Assembly: GCA_004764695.1 (NCBI GenBank) | Contig: SMSO01000036.1 | Span: forward strand, 2,392,001-2,456,000 | From: Schizochytrium sp. TIO01 | Taxonomy: Eukaryota > Sar > Bigyra > Thraustochytrida > Thraustochytriidae | Length of the DNA: 64,000 nt | Direction: 5' to 3' | In this document: positions 10,026-21,583 of the stretch, piece after piece | Position numbering within the stretch: position 1 is the stretch's first letter | Layout of the letters: each line of letters begins with the position of its first letter | Translations under genes and position numbers: made by a program | Notes under the pieces: generated by a model | The model's database searches: none | Seen by the model: the letters and a program-made list of their open reading frames with translations, nothing else | Told to the model about the DNA's origin: nothing

Positions 10026-11558
10026 CGAATCGGTCCGCCAGTGTCGGTCCGTCGAGCTGATGTCGAGCGAGCGAGCTCAGTTTATCAGGATGGAACTTGA
10101 AGAGCAGGATATAACGCAGGTTTAGAAGAAGTATGAATGAACAGGCTGGAAAGGCGAACTCGTTCCAGTAGAAATTCGCACTCGCTGCGTTTCCAACTAG
10201 CTTTTTTCTTTTCTTTTTCTTTTTCTTTTCTTTCTTTTTCTTTTTAAATTAAATTAGATTAAATTGAATTAATCAAATTGGCTGCAAAGTTAATGAAGAA
10301 TGAGTGTTTCTTTATTACGCTCTTTTTCCAGCCTCCCCTCGGTCGGTGAGACTCTAAAAAACTAATTACAAAATCGAAGCTCGCTGGCCTTTAAGATATT
10401 CATTCTCTTTAAGTAATTGTATTGTACATTAAAAACAACGTTCATCAACAATTCAACAACAAGAGGATGACAATCTACAGTTTCAAGTTCTTTGGGATTT
10501 GGAAAATCGATAGCAGTTCTCAGAGGGATGTGTCACGTAAATGGAGAAGAGGATAGACGTTCCCAGCGGTAAACGAGGCTTTCTATGGCAGTCAGTGTTC
10601 TTCTGAGAGGTCTTTGTTTCCAGCTTTTCAATTATATGTACTTTTTATTAATTTTTTTAATATTGTTTTTTAATCAAATAGCTTATAGAAAGAGAAGAAC
10701 ACGGAAAGTTTCCATTTCCCTTGAAGAACCGTTGCAAAAGCCTCACACAGGTAGTACGAAGCAGCATATTCGTGAGCACAACAATCTACGATGAGTAAGC
10801 CAATCAACAAATCTGCGGCCTCGAGCTATTTTATGCATGCGTATCTATTTGGCAGGCACACGTAGGCCCTCGAAGCGGATTGCTTTCAAGAGGGATCATA
10901 AATAAATAACTAAAGCAAGCAAGCAGGTCCAGAGCAACGCAACTTCTGAATAGCCTCATATCTTTAAACAAACTTGGAGCGACTTCAACTGTGCCCTCGT
11001 GTGATGCGAATCGAATCAACGGAATTCAGTGCAGCGTCTGCGTGAAGCTTGTTTTAAAAGACGACGCTTGAATCGATTGATCAAAGATCACGAAGAAAGA
11101 CGAAAGGAGCCCACGCCAAGAGCGGAACGGTTTGCGGCTCTATATATATATGTATATATATGCATGCATGTATGCATTCCAAACTCGGTGCTTTGCAGTT
11201 TCTGCTTGAATCGCTTTGACTGCAGTTGAACTAACTATCCATGAGAAGACTCACATTTGTTTGGCTCTTTAGCTACTTCGCCGTCTGTCTATGAAAGGGT
11301 GCACTGCCTCTGGTAGGAACGCCACCGATGAGGGTGAGTGATAAATTAGAATTAGTAGTCTATTGGCCATGCCTTTTTATTCTCATCCGGTTCTTCAAGT
11401 TGCTCATATATGTATACATATTATCATTATTATTATCATTGTAATATAATATATGCATTTCTGTGTGGAAGGCATGGCGATGCTTCAAGATCAGGTTGAG
11501 AAACGCAGAGAAGAGCGCTGCCACGTTCGAAGAAAGCGGCACGAAGGAAAGAAAAGCT

Positions 11559-11594
11559 GTGCGTGCGTGCGTGCGTGCGTGTGTATGTGTGTGT
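11559..11594. repeat. (GCGT)n/(GTGT)n microsatellite
   Basis: About six GCGT units passing into GT-rich sequence. Confidence 0.9.
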
Positions 11595-11675
11595 CTGAGC
11601 AGACATAAACTCGGACGGATCTTTTGCTGCGATCACATAAGCAAATTGGCAGATGGATCTCAGCCTTCTCTTCTC

Positions 11676-11702
11676 TGAGTGAGTGAGTGAGTGAGTGAGT
11701 GG
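11676..11702. repeat. (GAGT)n microsatellite
   Basis: Six perfect GAGT units. Confidence 0.9.
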
Positions 11703-11914
11703 GTCTGAAAACTTGATCGTGAACACTCTGAATCAACTAATCATTAACTAATCAATTAATTGATTAATTAGTTTGTTAATTAATTCTCAAGTCTTGTATT
11801 TAAGGTTTCATGCCTACGTGGAAAGTATATATCTTTTCGAGCGATTACACACTTCTTTCTTTCCACTTTTGGTTTCGGAAAGGTCACTGAAAGATGTTGC
11901 CTTCCAAAGAGCTC

Positions 11915-11949
11915 TTTTGTTTATTTGTTTGTTTGTTTGTTTGTTTGTT
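11915..11949. repeat. (TTTG)n microsatellite
   Basis: About eight TTTG units with one TTTA, followed by GTAGGTACCTATC. Confidence 0.9.
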
Positions 11950-12795
11950 GTAGGTACCTATCACTCCATCTTTATGGGTTAATTGTTTTGTTAGAAAAGT
12001 AATATCTTCTTTTCTTCTGGCGAATCTAACTAATTCTGTTTCTTTTTAGTTTTCTTTTAAAAGTCTTTTTTAATTCAAAACTTAAGAACAAATAGATATA
12101 TTTTTTAACCAATTAGAGGATCAATTTATTTTATTAACAGGAATTAAATTCATGAGGCCGTTGTTGTTCCTTGAAAAGTTCAACACGACGATGCTCAAAC
12201 AATCTTCCACCGGCCCTACAACAAACTAACTAGCTTTGCACGAAAATTCACTGCGTTCGCGCCAGAGACTCTGCGGACTCTTCATTCTACATCAGGGCGA
12301 CGCCTTCGGCCGGCCCTTTTTAGGTTCTAAACTTGGAGTTATGCAGAAGCACACAGGCCTCCATTCCTCCATCTTAAACTGTGTAAGTGTCCCTCATTAA
12401 AAATTATTTGTTTATTGATTTGGTTTGAAAATTGTTGTTTTATCTTTTTATGTGATAGTGGTTTCCTGTTCTGTTTGTTTCTTCTTTAGTGTTAGGACTG
12501 AGGAAATAGAACGGAACAGCTCTTTAGTTGATTGAAGTGTCTCAGATTGATCTCTGAAGAGCGATCGAAGTCTGTGATGGCGTGGTGAAGAACTCTGCGA
12601 AGAATGGCATTAACTTTGAGAGTGTCGCAATGGCCGGCTTAGGTACATGCATGCCTGCCTGGGCGCCTACCTACCCACCATAGGCAGCGGCGCTAAACGC
12701 TGATTCATGCTGCACGGAGAGGAGTCCGGCACGAGCGAGGGAGGGCAATTGTTGCGGAGAGCTCGGTCTGCGCACACGTAAGAACCGCCGCAGGG

Positions 12796-13098
12796 ATGGT
12801 CGCGTTCGGCAACCCCAGGAGCCACGGCGTTGCGTCAAAAAACACTCGCCGTCTCCGCCTTCAAGCCGGCTTGGCAGGTGGGTAGGTTGCTTGTGCTGCG
12901 AGTTCTTCAGCTCTACTGGCAGCTCGCCGTCAGGTCATCGAGGTCGGCAAGATCGTCGAGCACCTCGAAAACCTTGCCCTGAAAACCTTCCTTCCTGAGA
13001 TATCAACCAAACTGAGGCGTGGCAGTGTGTCTGCCTGCCTGTCTGAGTGTCATGCTCGAGAGTGTGATTGTGGAGAGAGCTCCGAGCAGAGAGACTGA
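12796..13098 (+). CDS. Possible two-exon gene, 85 aa, unknown protein
   Basis: ATG at 12796 (purine at -3) opens MVAFGNPRSHGVASKNTRRL and reaches GCAG|GTGGGT at 12878. Skipping 12878-12922 (45 nt, ends CTACTGGCAG) restores an open frame in the right phase: ARRQVIEVGKIVEHLENLAL and on, to TGA 13096-13098. Both parts are GC-rich with C/G-ending codons. The first part is basic and could be a targeting sequence. A 45-nt intron is unusually short for this window, where the confident introns run 120-460 nt, so the splice may be wrong. No homology recognised. Confidence 0.3.
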
Positions 13099-13261
13099 CT
13101 GCTCAGGCGAACAAGGTCCACGAGCATCTCAGCGGACTCAGCCACACGAAAGGTACCCGAGCTGAGGCAGCAATGGGTGTGTGTGCTACATTTTAACACA
13201 GATGCAACTAACTACAAAGAAGGCGGGCGCAGCCCATATTATGGGGAGGCGTATAGGGAGA

Positions 13262-13320
13262 TTGGTAGTGAATGAGTGAATGAGTGAATGTGTTGATGAG
13301 TTGATGAGTTAATGAGTGAG
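13262..13320. repeat. (GAATGAGT)n-like degenerate repeat
   Basis: Alternating GAAT and GAGT units, then GTTGATGA and GTTAATGA variants. Confidence 0.85.
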
Positions 13321-16300
13321 CGGTGTAAGCACTGATCGTAAGCATTGGATTTGTAAGCAAGCGATAGACAGTCCTCTTCTACCTCAGCCTGCATCTTGTT
13401 TTGAGGATAGTAGTGTCACTCCACCCCCATTACGGGGCATGCTTGCTGACATTTGCAGAGGTTGGACGTGTAAAATTGCCTTGAGTCAAAAGAAGGCCGC
13501 AAGAGATTGTAGATGCAGAGAGGAAAAAAATTAAAAATTAATAAAAATTAAAATAAGCAGGTCCAGTCGGGATGTGAGCGTGCCCGCGTGTGCGTGTGGG
13601 AAAATAAAAGATTAAGTTTGGTTTATTATTATAGTCATGAATCCTCTCGTGCAATATTCAGCTTAGTTCTTTTTCAAAAGGTAGATATAACAGTTGTCGA
13701 AATCTTAAGCTGATTAAATTAGGAGTCAGTTGTTGCGGTTGTTGTTTTCCTAAGTCACCCAGAAACCTTTCAAGTGTAGTGAGCACTGTTAGCAATAGGG
13801 AATGCCACTGAGACTTCGTAATGCCTTATTTTCTTTTCCTGCAGTGATACTAAGGTTAATTAAAACAAAACCGTGAAAAACCAAAACATTACTTTATAAC
13901 GACTTTCTCTACTTTCTTCTTCTGTTTTATTTTGTGTAAGAAGAGAAACAATATAATTTAATTTGGCTAATATATACCGTGACCCTTACGTCTAATAAGT
14001 TTGCCCGCCTACTCGCTCTCTTTTCGACGGCTTGATCCCAATCATGCTAACAAGACAAACTTATTCACCTCTTCAGATTCCATGTTGAATCTTTTTGCTA
14101 AATAAATTTTCCCACACACAAATCTCACAGGTTTTACGAGTTAGCATGATAAAGATCTGAATTAAATATGGAACCCTACGATAGACATGGTTATGTAAAT
14201 CCTAGAGGCAATGGAATGGTTGGCGAGTCCCTCAGTTTCCAACCAAAAAAGGGTTCTAGGACGATGTAGCGAAGTAGTTATCTGATCCAAAAATTCAAGT
14301 TGTTTGCAATAATAGGGGCACTTTCAAATGTGCGGCATGCTGTTCTAAGCCTTCAGATTAAAAGGAAGTTAAAGATACGTTTCTGTTTCTTTTAAAACTA
14401 ATTTTCATTTCTCAGTCCGAGCAGATTTTATTAAAAGTTGTCTAGAAGTATTTACGTTGAGAAGTTCTTTTGAAAATGATATTTTTTGTGTTTTATCTCA
14501 TCATCATAACACATTTCAGAAACCTTAGTCTTTCTTTTAATGGGTTCTTTTCTCTCAAATTTGATTCACAATAGGTGAACGGTTTTGAACATGATTTCGC
14601 GCGCAAGAAGTCAAGCAGAAATGTTGTCAAAGTGTCAGTACTCGCGGCGGAAGTAAGAGTGATGGCTCAAATTTCAAATGCTGCACAATTATCTTCATAG
14701 CACGAGCAAAATTGGACTAAGACTCTTCATTTTGAACAAGAAGATCCATCATAATTCTTTTGTTTTAATTTTGTGTTACGCTACACTAGCTAAAATTTGA
14801 CTCTCCCTAGCTTTAGTATATATAAAGTATGCTTCTGTGGGGCTCTCTCATCGAATTGTAGAATCTATAAAAATACTCTCACCTAGAGTTCAACTGATGT
14901 CCGACGATACAGGCGGGTACTATGTGTTTTATTCTGGTCAGTTTGATTTTTTGCCATACAAATCATGAACAGATAGATCTCCATATAGAATATAATATTT
15001 TCTTCACAGTTTTATATGAATGCAAATCCGAAGGCACAGGTTTTTAATTGAACTACTACGAAAACTCGCGTCCCAGATCCAGCAAATAAGTTTGGCTTTT
15101 TATTTTTAAAACACAAAAGGAAATGTGGAGTGGAATGTGCGATGACGCAATCTGAAGAGACAAATATGACGATGACGAGCAAGTGACGACTCTGATAGAT
15201 TAGTATATGGTGTTAGTGCGTACGTGGAAAACCAATGGGAAATTCTATCATGGTACTCGAGAGTGTTCAGGTTGGATTGTGACCTCTGATCCGTGTTTAG
15301 ATCCAAGGCAAATGATATACATTTTCTTGGTGAACATATGAACGATACAGAGGTCAATTTTGAAAGGAAAAGTTACGTCGAATTTCGCTTTTGCAGATTG
15401 AATCTGAGGTGACTGATTTCGAAATTAAAATGCACAGATGATTCTTGTATTGTTAAATTGCAAACTCGTATAAGTATATTAGATTTGTCAAAAATGACAG
15501 CGAATAATATATTGGGTTCATTGACTTTGAGACTTGTTTTGCAGAAGTCGGGACTAAATTTCTAGAGATGACACCCATTGTACACAAGGCTAGTCACAGA
15601 AATTTGGCTCTATACTATCAATATACACCACAAAGATTCAAGCAGCGTTATTAGAATACGGAATTCGAGTCACTGGATTATGATGTATGTAGCTATTTAC
15701 AACTCATTCCCTCAAGCCCTCTTGCTCAAAAAGAAATAGATTGCAAAGATTGCTTTTAACTGCATCGTGAGGCGCCAATCCAATCTGGCCGTTCAGGCCT
15801 TATGGCGTAGCTAAAATCGTCCAGGTTCCTTTCTTTCAAACAGCTCACGCCACCACCAGGTGGAAGGTACCTACCATGTCGACACTTTTCTTTTTTGTTT
15901 TATTGTTTGTTTGTTATTTTAATTAAATAATCATAACAAAAACCAAGCCTTGATTATATAGCAGGTTTCTAAGAACACCTCCCTATGTTGGTAAATGAGT
16001 TTTTGACGAGCAGCTCTTTCTACCATCAATGTTTTGGTAGGATGGCCTCCGTTCTCAATAGTGCGATGATGCTGATGATGATCATCATAAAGATCGCCAA
16101 TAGATCAAGCTTAGATTTCCCTCTCACTTTTGCAGCTTGCTCGCTTGCTTGTTGCACTTGGCAACTAACAAAGTGGTGGTGGAAGGAGGTAATCTTCGAA
16201 GCCTTCCTAGTAACCTGCTGAGCAAAGCACAGCGGTGCAAAATGTGTTTCCATCCATTGTTCCCGCGCATACAAAGCCCATGTGAGAGAACCATTATGGT

Positions 16301-16649
16301 AAATACACGTAATTGCTCCGCAAAGAGGGAGCACAGTCACAGTCCTGTGTTTGCACCTCGCACGACACCACTCGAGCGGGGCTAAAGCGGGCGAGAAGAG
16401 TTTCCGAGCGGCGAGGCCACCGCCGCCGACATTCTTTACAATTCCAACTTCTTTCGGTGGTCATCCTTGGAAGCAAATCGCCACCGCGGCTCCTCGGCGC
16501 TCACTGCCTCCACACGAAACAGTCTCGAGGCCCGGCATGAGTCTGCCCGCTCGTTCTGAGTGCTGTCATAATCGCAGCCTTCGCAGCTTGGACTTAAATC
16601 AGTCCAAGCAAGCTTGAAATCGCAACAGCAGTTCATGAGTGCGTGAGCG

Positions 16650-16702
16650 TATGAATGAATGAATAAATGAATGAATGAATGAACGAATGAATGAACGAAT
16701 GA
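16650..16702. repeat. (GAAT)n microsatellite
   Basis: About thirteen GAAT units with a few GAAC or AAAT variants. Confidence 0.95.
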
Positions 16703-18665
16703 GAGCGAGTGCCTTTGTCTGCGATGTGCACTCCATTCATGCGGTCGAGCGATCGATTGAGCGAAATGAGAGGACCCATAAACATGGGTAACCAAGCTCA
16801 CTCCCCTTAAGGATTTCATCGAGGAGGTTGACACGCGACATGACGACTCGGACGACGGGTGGCGAATTCGTCCGCCTCGCACGCTCAATCGCACGCCGAT
16901 CAAGACTGGCTGGCCCCTCTTCCTGTTCCCCAGCACCGCAGTCTCGAGCGATCGATCAATCATCTATTCGTTCGTTCATGATGATTATGCGGAGCCGCTC
17001 GCCTTGCTCCGGAGCCATGCAAAGCAGCCCTCTCAGGCTAGAGCACAGATGACCACCAGCTAGCCCTCTCGCTAGAGAATACAGTAGGGACTCCCACTGT
17101 GTGTCTGTCATCGCCACAGAAGTGGCAGAACACTCAACGCCGTTTTCTCGCCAAAGTATCGATCATCAAGGGGTAGAACCTGAAGTAGCAAAACCCTAGG
17201 ACTGGTTCTCGCCGGTGCTCTTTTTCAGAGCAAATATCAAGCGGCGAGTGCTAAGGTTTGTGGTAAGGGCGCCCCCTACCTCCGCCGTTCTCTCTCTCCC
17301 CGCCTCTTCAGTTCTCTTCGAGAGGTGCTGTTTCCATTTAATACGTACCTTTTAATCACTTGCGTACCTTCTGTTTGAAGAAGGGGTGAAGGGGTAGGCA
17401 AAAGCTGATGATTCCAGCTCGATCGAGTTCGTTGACTCAAGTTCATCGAGTGGGGCTCCTGATCAGCATGCATGGGTGTAGCAGATAGAAACACATCTAC
17501 ATTTATAGACTTTGGCATGCATCATTTATATATATATTTATGTATATGTGGATTGGTTTGGCTTTGGGAAGTGGACTTGGACTGCTGAGTGACCTTAGAT
17601 GATGAGCGAGGATGATTTGCAATTCAAGTTGTGGGAGCAAGTGGGTCACTCTCAAACCGCTAGTGCCTGGAGTAAAGAACGGTACTACAGGAGTCCCACC
17701 CACTTTTAAAGTTGGAAAGGCCCTCAGCTGACTCGAAGTGATTAAGATGATGAATCAAGGAAACAAGAGCAAGATTTGCATTTCGAGTTCGCCTCAATCA
17801 AGAGACACTTAAGCCGCGTGGCACTTATATAACGCTGGCTGAGAGTGATGGATGCCAGGAGATTCGAGACGTAAGATCGAAGAGTGGAAGCTTGCCAGCT
17901 GGAGCTTTGAGCATTACCTGCTAGCAACTGAACGGCGTGGGTTTAGATAAAACCTTCTCCGAGACCAAGCTTCAAAGGTTTCCCACGTTATTCACTCCAT
18001 TCATTCAGTTACATACACTGTCAGAAAACTTGATATGTTGAAATTTAGTTTCAAGTTGTAAAATATGTTTTGTTTTATTCTTAACTAAAACTATTTTAAC
18101 ATAAAGAATATTTAAACGGGGCTGACACCGTGTCCGGTATTCCCTGGAAAAGATTGAATGAAAAGATAGTCAGAATTCAAGATCACTCACTCATTCACTG
18201 TATGTATGTATGATCGCCACGTTGAATACGGACGAAGCAGAGTCCTTTGCAATCAGTGTTCTCTCTGATTCGGCCCGATCCCGCTCAGCTTGAAGTGGCC
18301 GCAACCCTCCCGAAGCTCTGAAGCTCTTGGGTACGTATATATGTGTATATTTATCTAAATCATATCTACATGTATTCAGGAGCGGTTTTTGAGCTGGCAG
18401 TTCGCTCGCACCTTTGCGAGAAATGAGAGAACCATCCATACACACCACCATCTTTGGGGCCGAGATTCAAGTTCCTTGCGAAGACACCGCCTTCATAGGA
18501 AGAATGAAGAAGACTGAAGAGTGCACGAACAAGCGAATCAACGCCAGGTGAGTCATAAGTCGATAGATAATTTGCTCGCGAGGCAGCATTCAACAGAGTG
18601 TGATGCGTAGTCGTTGTAATTGTTTGTAGATAGCGCAGGACTTTCTCTCTTTGCATATCTGTGCA

Positions 18666-18729
18666 CATACATACATATATACATACAATATATACAAATA
18701 TACATACATACATATATACATATATACAT
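18666..18729. repeat. (TACA/TATA)n microsatellite
   Basis: About 64 bp of TACA, TATA and CATA units. Confidence 0.95.
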
Positions 18730-18908
18730 GGATAGATTCATGTATGGGTTGGAGCAAGTCACTGCATCTGCAGAAACCGCAAACCTCACGCGGCACGCTC
18801 GAGCTGAATGGAATTGAAACCAAACAGAACTGGGCCAAAGCGGACCTGGAGAAACCTGAAGAGCATGCATGCCAGCAGCACCGAAGTTACAACTTGGTTG
18901 GAATCCAT

Positions 18909-18962
18909 ACTTACATCCATCCATACATACATACATACATTCCTACATTCCTACATTCATTC
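18909..18962. repeat. (CATA/CATT)n microsatellite
   Basis: Runs of CATA followed by CCTACATT and CATT units. Confidence 0.9.
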
Positions 18963-19736
18963 ACTCTCTTGAAATCATACGTTCGCGCAAATCTTTCGAA
19001 ATACCACAGAAGAGCGAATTCAAGATCCTCAGCCACGGCCTCAACTCCAAGCTCTGGCCGCTCTTCGCAGTGGGTTGATTGCTCTGCCGAGACCGATGCA
19101 TCCTCGCTGTCCAAATCAGGCCTTCAACAGCAGGTTCGCAAAATTGCAAAATTGCAAACTTGCAATTGATTCATTGATTTGTTGAGCTTCTTTGTTTTGC
19201 ACCGGAAGCTGCGGTGGAAGCCAACTTGAGAACGCGTGTACGGCGTTTCTGTTGTCCCTGTTTCTGCTGGCTGACGTCAGCGAGCGCTCGGTAGGAGTGC
19301 TAGGCGAAAGCGGTAGCCACAGAGTAGCTTGAGGGCCCCGTGGTTCGGCTGATTGATCGAAAGGATTTTTATTTAGTTTACTGTTTCATTTCAAGTTCTT
19401 GTTTTTTTGATCATGTATGTATTTTTTACAGTTTTGTTTTTAGTATTAAAATTTAATGTAAAGTAAATAATTGAGATTTTTGGAATTTAATGGTAATGAA
19501 AATAAAAAAGGGGACGAAAGGAGCCGAGATCTTTCTTTGGCGCAGACTCACAACAGAAGACGTGGAAAAGGGAGCGCTAGAAAGGATTCAACGAGGCGAC
19601 CAAAGAGTGTGCTCGGCCATCCTGCTCTCCCTCTCTCTTAGTGGCTGAGTGGCCATCACTCAGTTTATCTTCATTCTCTCCCAAATGCAATTTACATTCC
19701 ATCTTTTAATTTTAATTTTAACTGTAAAGATTAATT

Positions 19737-19773
19737 CTATTTATTTATTTATTTATTTGCTTATTTGTTTGTT
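19737..19773. repeat. (TTTA)n/(TTTG)n microsatellite
   Basis: Five TTTA units followed by TTTG units. Confidence 0.9.
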
Positions 19774-20094
19774 TAGTTTGTTATGTAAGATTAAAATGAT
19801 ATAACATCATATCATACTTTTTAATGATTTTTATAACCAAACATGACAAACCTAAATCTGAAAGGATGATGAAAAGGTGTTCTCTCTCGTGGGTTCCTTT
19901 CTAAGTTTGACCAATCGAACCTGCGCATAGCAAGATAACAAACAGATATTAAATAAATAATCAACTAATTGAATACGTAAATAAATCGTGATAAACAAAC
20001 AAACAAATAAATAAATGTCCGTCGCTCTTACCTCTTTGTTTTAAAGTTTTCTTTTAAAATTAAAACAATAAAAACAATAAAAAACAATAAAAAC

Positions 20095-20640
20095 TAACAA
20101 AGTCGCAGGACGAGGCTGCGAGAAAAGGTCGCTTTCCTCGTCTCGCACGGCGTCAAGATCGGCGCCGGCGAGGCCCCGGGCTGAGCCCTGGTCCACCGGC
20201 GGCTCTTCGAGGAGCCCGGCAGGCCCGCCGCTCGCAGCCGCAGCCAGCGCAGGCACAGACCACCCACCGCTCGCTACGCTCTCGCGCGCAGGCACAGCCG
20301 GGCGCTCGATACGTTCTGACGACGAACTCACTTACTTACTTACTTATCTGTACTCACTCACTCAGAAAGAAAAGGCGCGAACTCGCTCAGCAGAAGAACA
20401 GAACGAGAAAAGAACGGGAGGGCGGCGCAACCCTTTTCTGGGACGAATGGGTTCTGGTGAAGTCCCAAGATGAGGTGCCGTGCATGCCATCCCATACGTA
20501 GGACCTAACGGGGAAGCGAGATAGCGAGATAGCGAGCAAGGGAATGGAGACGCGTGTATTGAGGCGCGAGTATGGCGGCTGGCGAGAAGGCGAGGGAACG
20601 AACGAAAAGACAATGCGAAGCTAGAAACAGGGGCAGAGAT
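20095..20640. other. GC-rich, CpG-rich island; coding status unclear
   Basis: A sharp GC-rich block in AT-rich surroundings, with CTTA and CACT runs at about 20330-20365. Two plus frames and one minus frame are open through most of it, which is what high GC alone would produce. The minus frame (20041-20331) is Ala/Gly/Glu-rich (VPALAAAASGGPAGLLEEPP). It could be a promoter or 5' leader island, or an exon of a gene I could not assemble. Confidence 0.35.
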
Positions 20641-21545
20641 TGAGGAGATAACTAAGGTTGCATGGGGAAAGGTAAATGTATGTGAGTTGTGGATGCGGTC
20701 GTTGTTCTTGTTGCTGAGTTTTGGATGATATCTGGCCAAAGTAGACTCATTTCGAGAAAAAGTTTGAGGTTGGTTTTTTCCGAGAAAGGTTGTACTTTGG
20801 AACGGACTATTTCAATGAGTACCTTGGCCAACCCTGTGCTCGTATCGAGCACGTCTTTTGTGTATATCGACAAACTATTGTTTTAAAAGTATTGTAATCA
20901 TTATCAATTTAGTTTCAGCTCTTGAAACGTTGAACCCTCTCTCTCTCTCTCTCTTTGTTGTTCGGACTTTCTTATTCGCGTGCTCTATCTAATTCCTCGC
21001 CGCAACCTATTGTCAAAGTAAATACGTCTAAGAAAGCCTTGTTTATTTTGTTGATATTGTTTGAAATAATATAGAGTTCACGCAAGCAAGATGCCAATGA
21101 ACGCACATAAAGATGCCAAGTATACATATCTTGGCTAGAAAGGGTGATATTGTTATGCACGTATTGATCCGCTGATGCTCCGAGATACTGGCATAGAGTC
21201 TGCGCATCCACGATTGCAGCCCGTTTTTACAAATGACAATGATCTTGCCTTTGCTACAAACAATCAATACATGATCTTTACAATACAGAGGTCTTGATTG
21301 AAGTAAGATATCTTTGGACCCATTTTTATTTATTTTTTAAGAGTGATTCTAGAACTTTACAATTATATACGCACATTGGCATGTATCGTTTGAGAGTGGC
21401 TGGAAATCTCTGACGACAAGGACTATGCGAGCAAGCCATTGTTAGAGTTCACAAATTCATTCGATTGTTGACTTACAATCTGCGTTAGTGCCACACATGA
21501 GAACTCCTGAAATACCTGATCTTTCTTCTTTGGTTGTGATGTCTT

Positions 21546-21583
<38 letters not shown>

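Larger units (their letters stand above)
7538..12795. other. Gene-poor spacer with isolated coding-like fragments
   Basis: Mostly AT-rich intergenic sequence with tetranucleotide repeats and many TAGGTACCTA or CTAGCTAG strings. Apart from the two candidates listed separately (8675 and 9792), I saw no frame with convincing coding character. Short Arg/Lys-rich frames at about 10679-10794 and 11029-11140 could be exon remnants. Confidence 0.45.
13099..20094. other. Gene-poor, microsatellite-rich spacer
   Basis: Seven kilobases in which I see no gene I can support. Short open frames near 16.3-16.9 kb and 18.5-19.2 kb lie on both strands across GAAT and TACA repeats and encode repeat-derived peptides. 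The 13.5-16 kb and 17.9-18.2 kb parts are AT-rich without coding character. Confidence 0.5.

Noticed and set aside
16436-16963. 175-codon minus-strand open frame
   Set aside because: Much of it is a GAAT microsatellite translated as FVHSFVHSFIH, and the rest lacks coding-like composition.
18553-19169. Open frames of 115-172 codons on both strands
   Set aside because: They are created by TACA and CATA repeats (MYVCMYICIY-like peptides).
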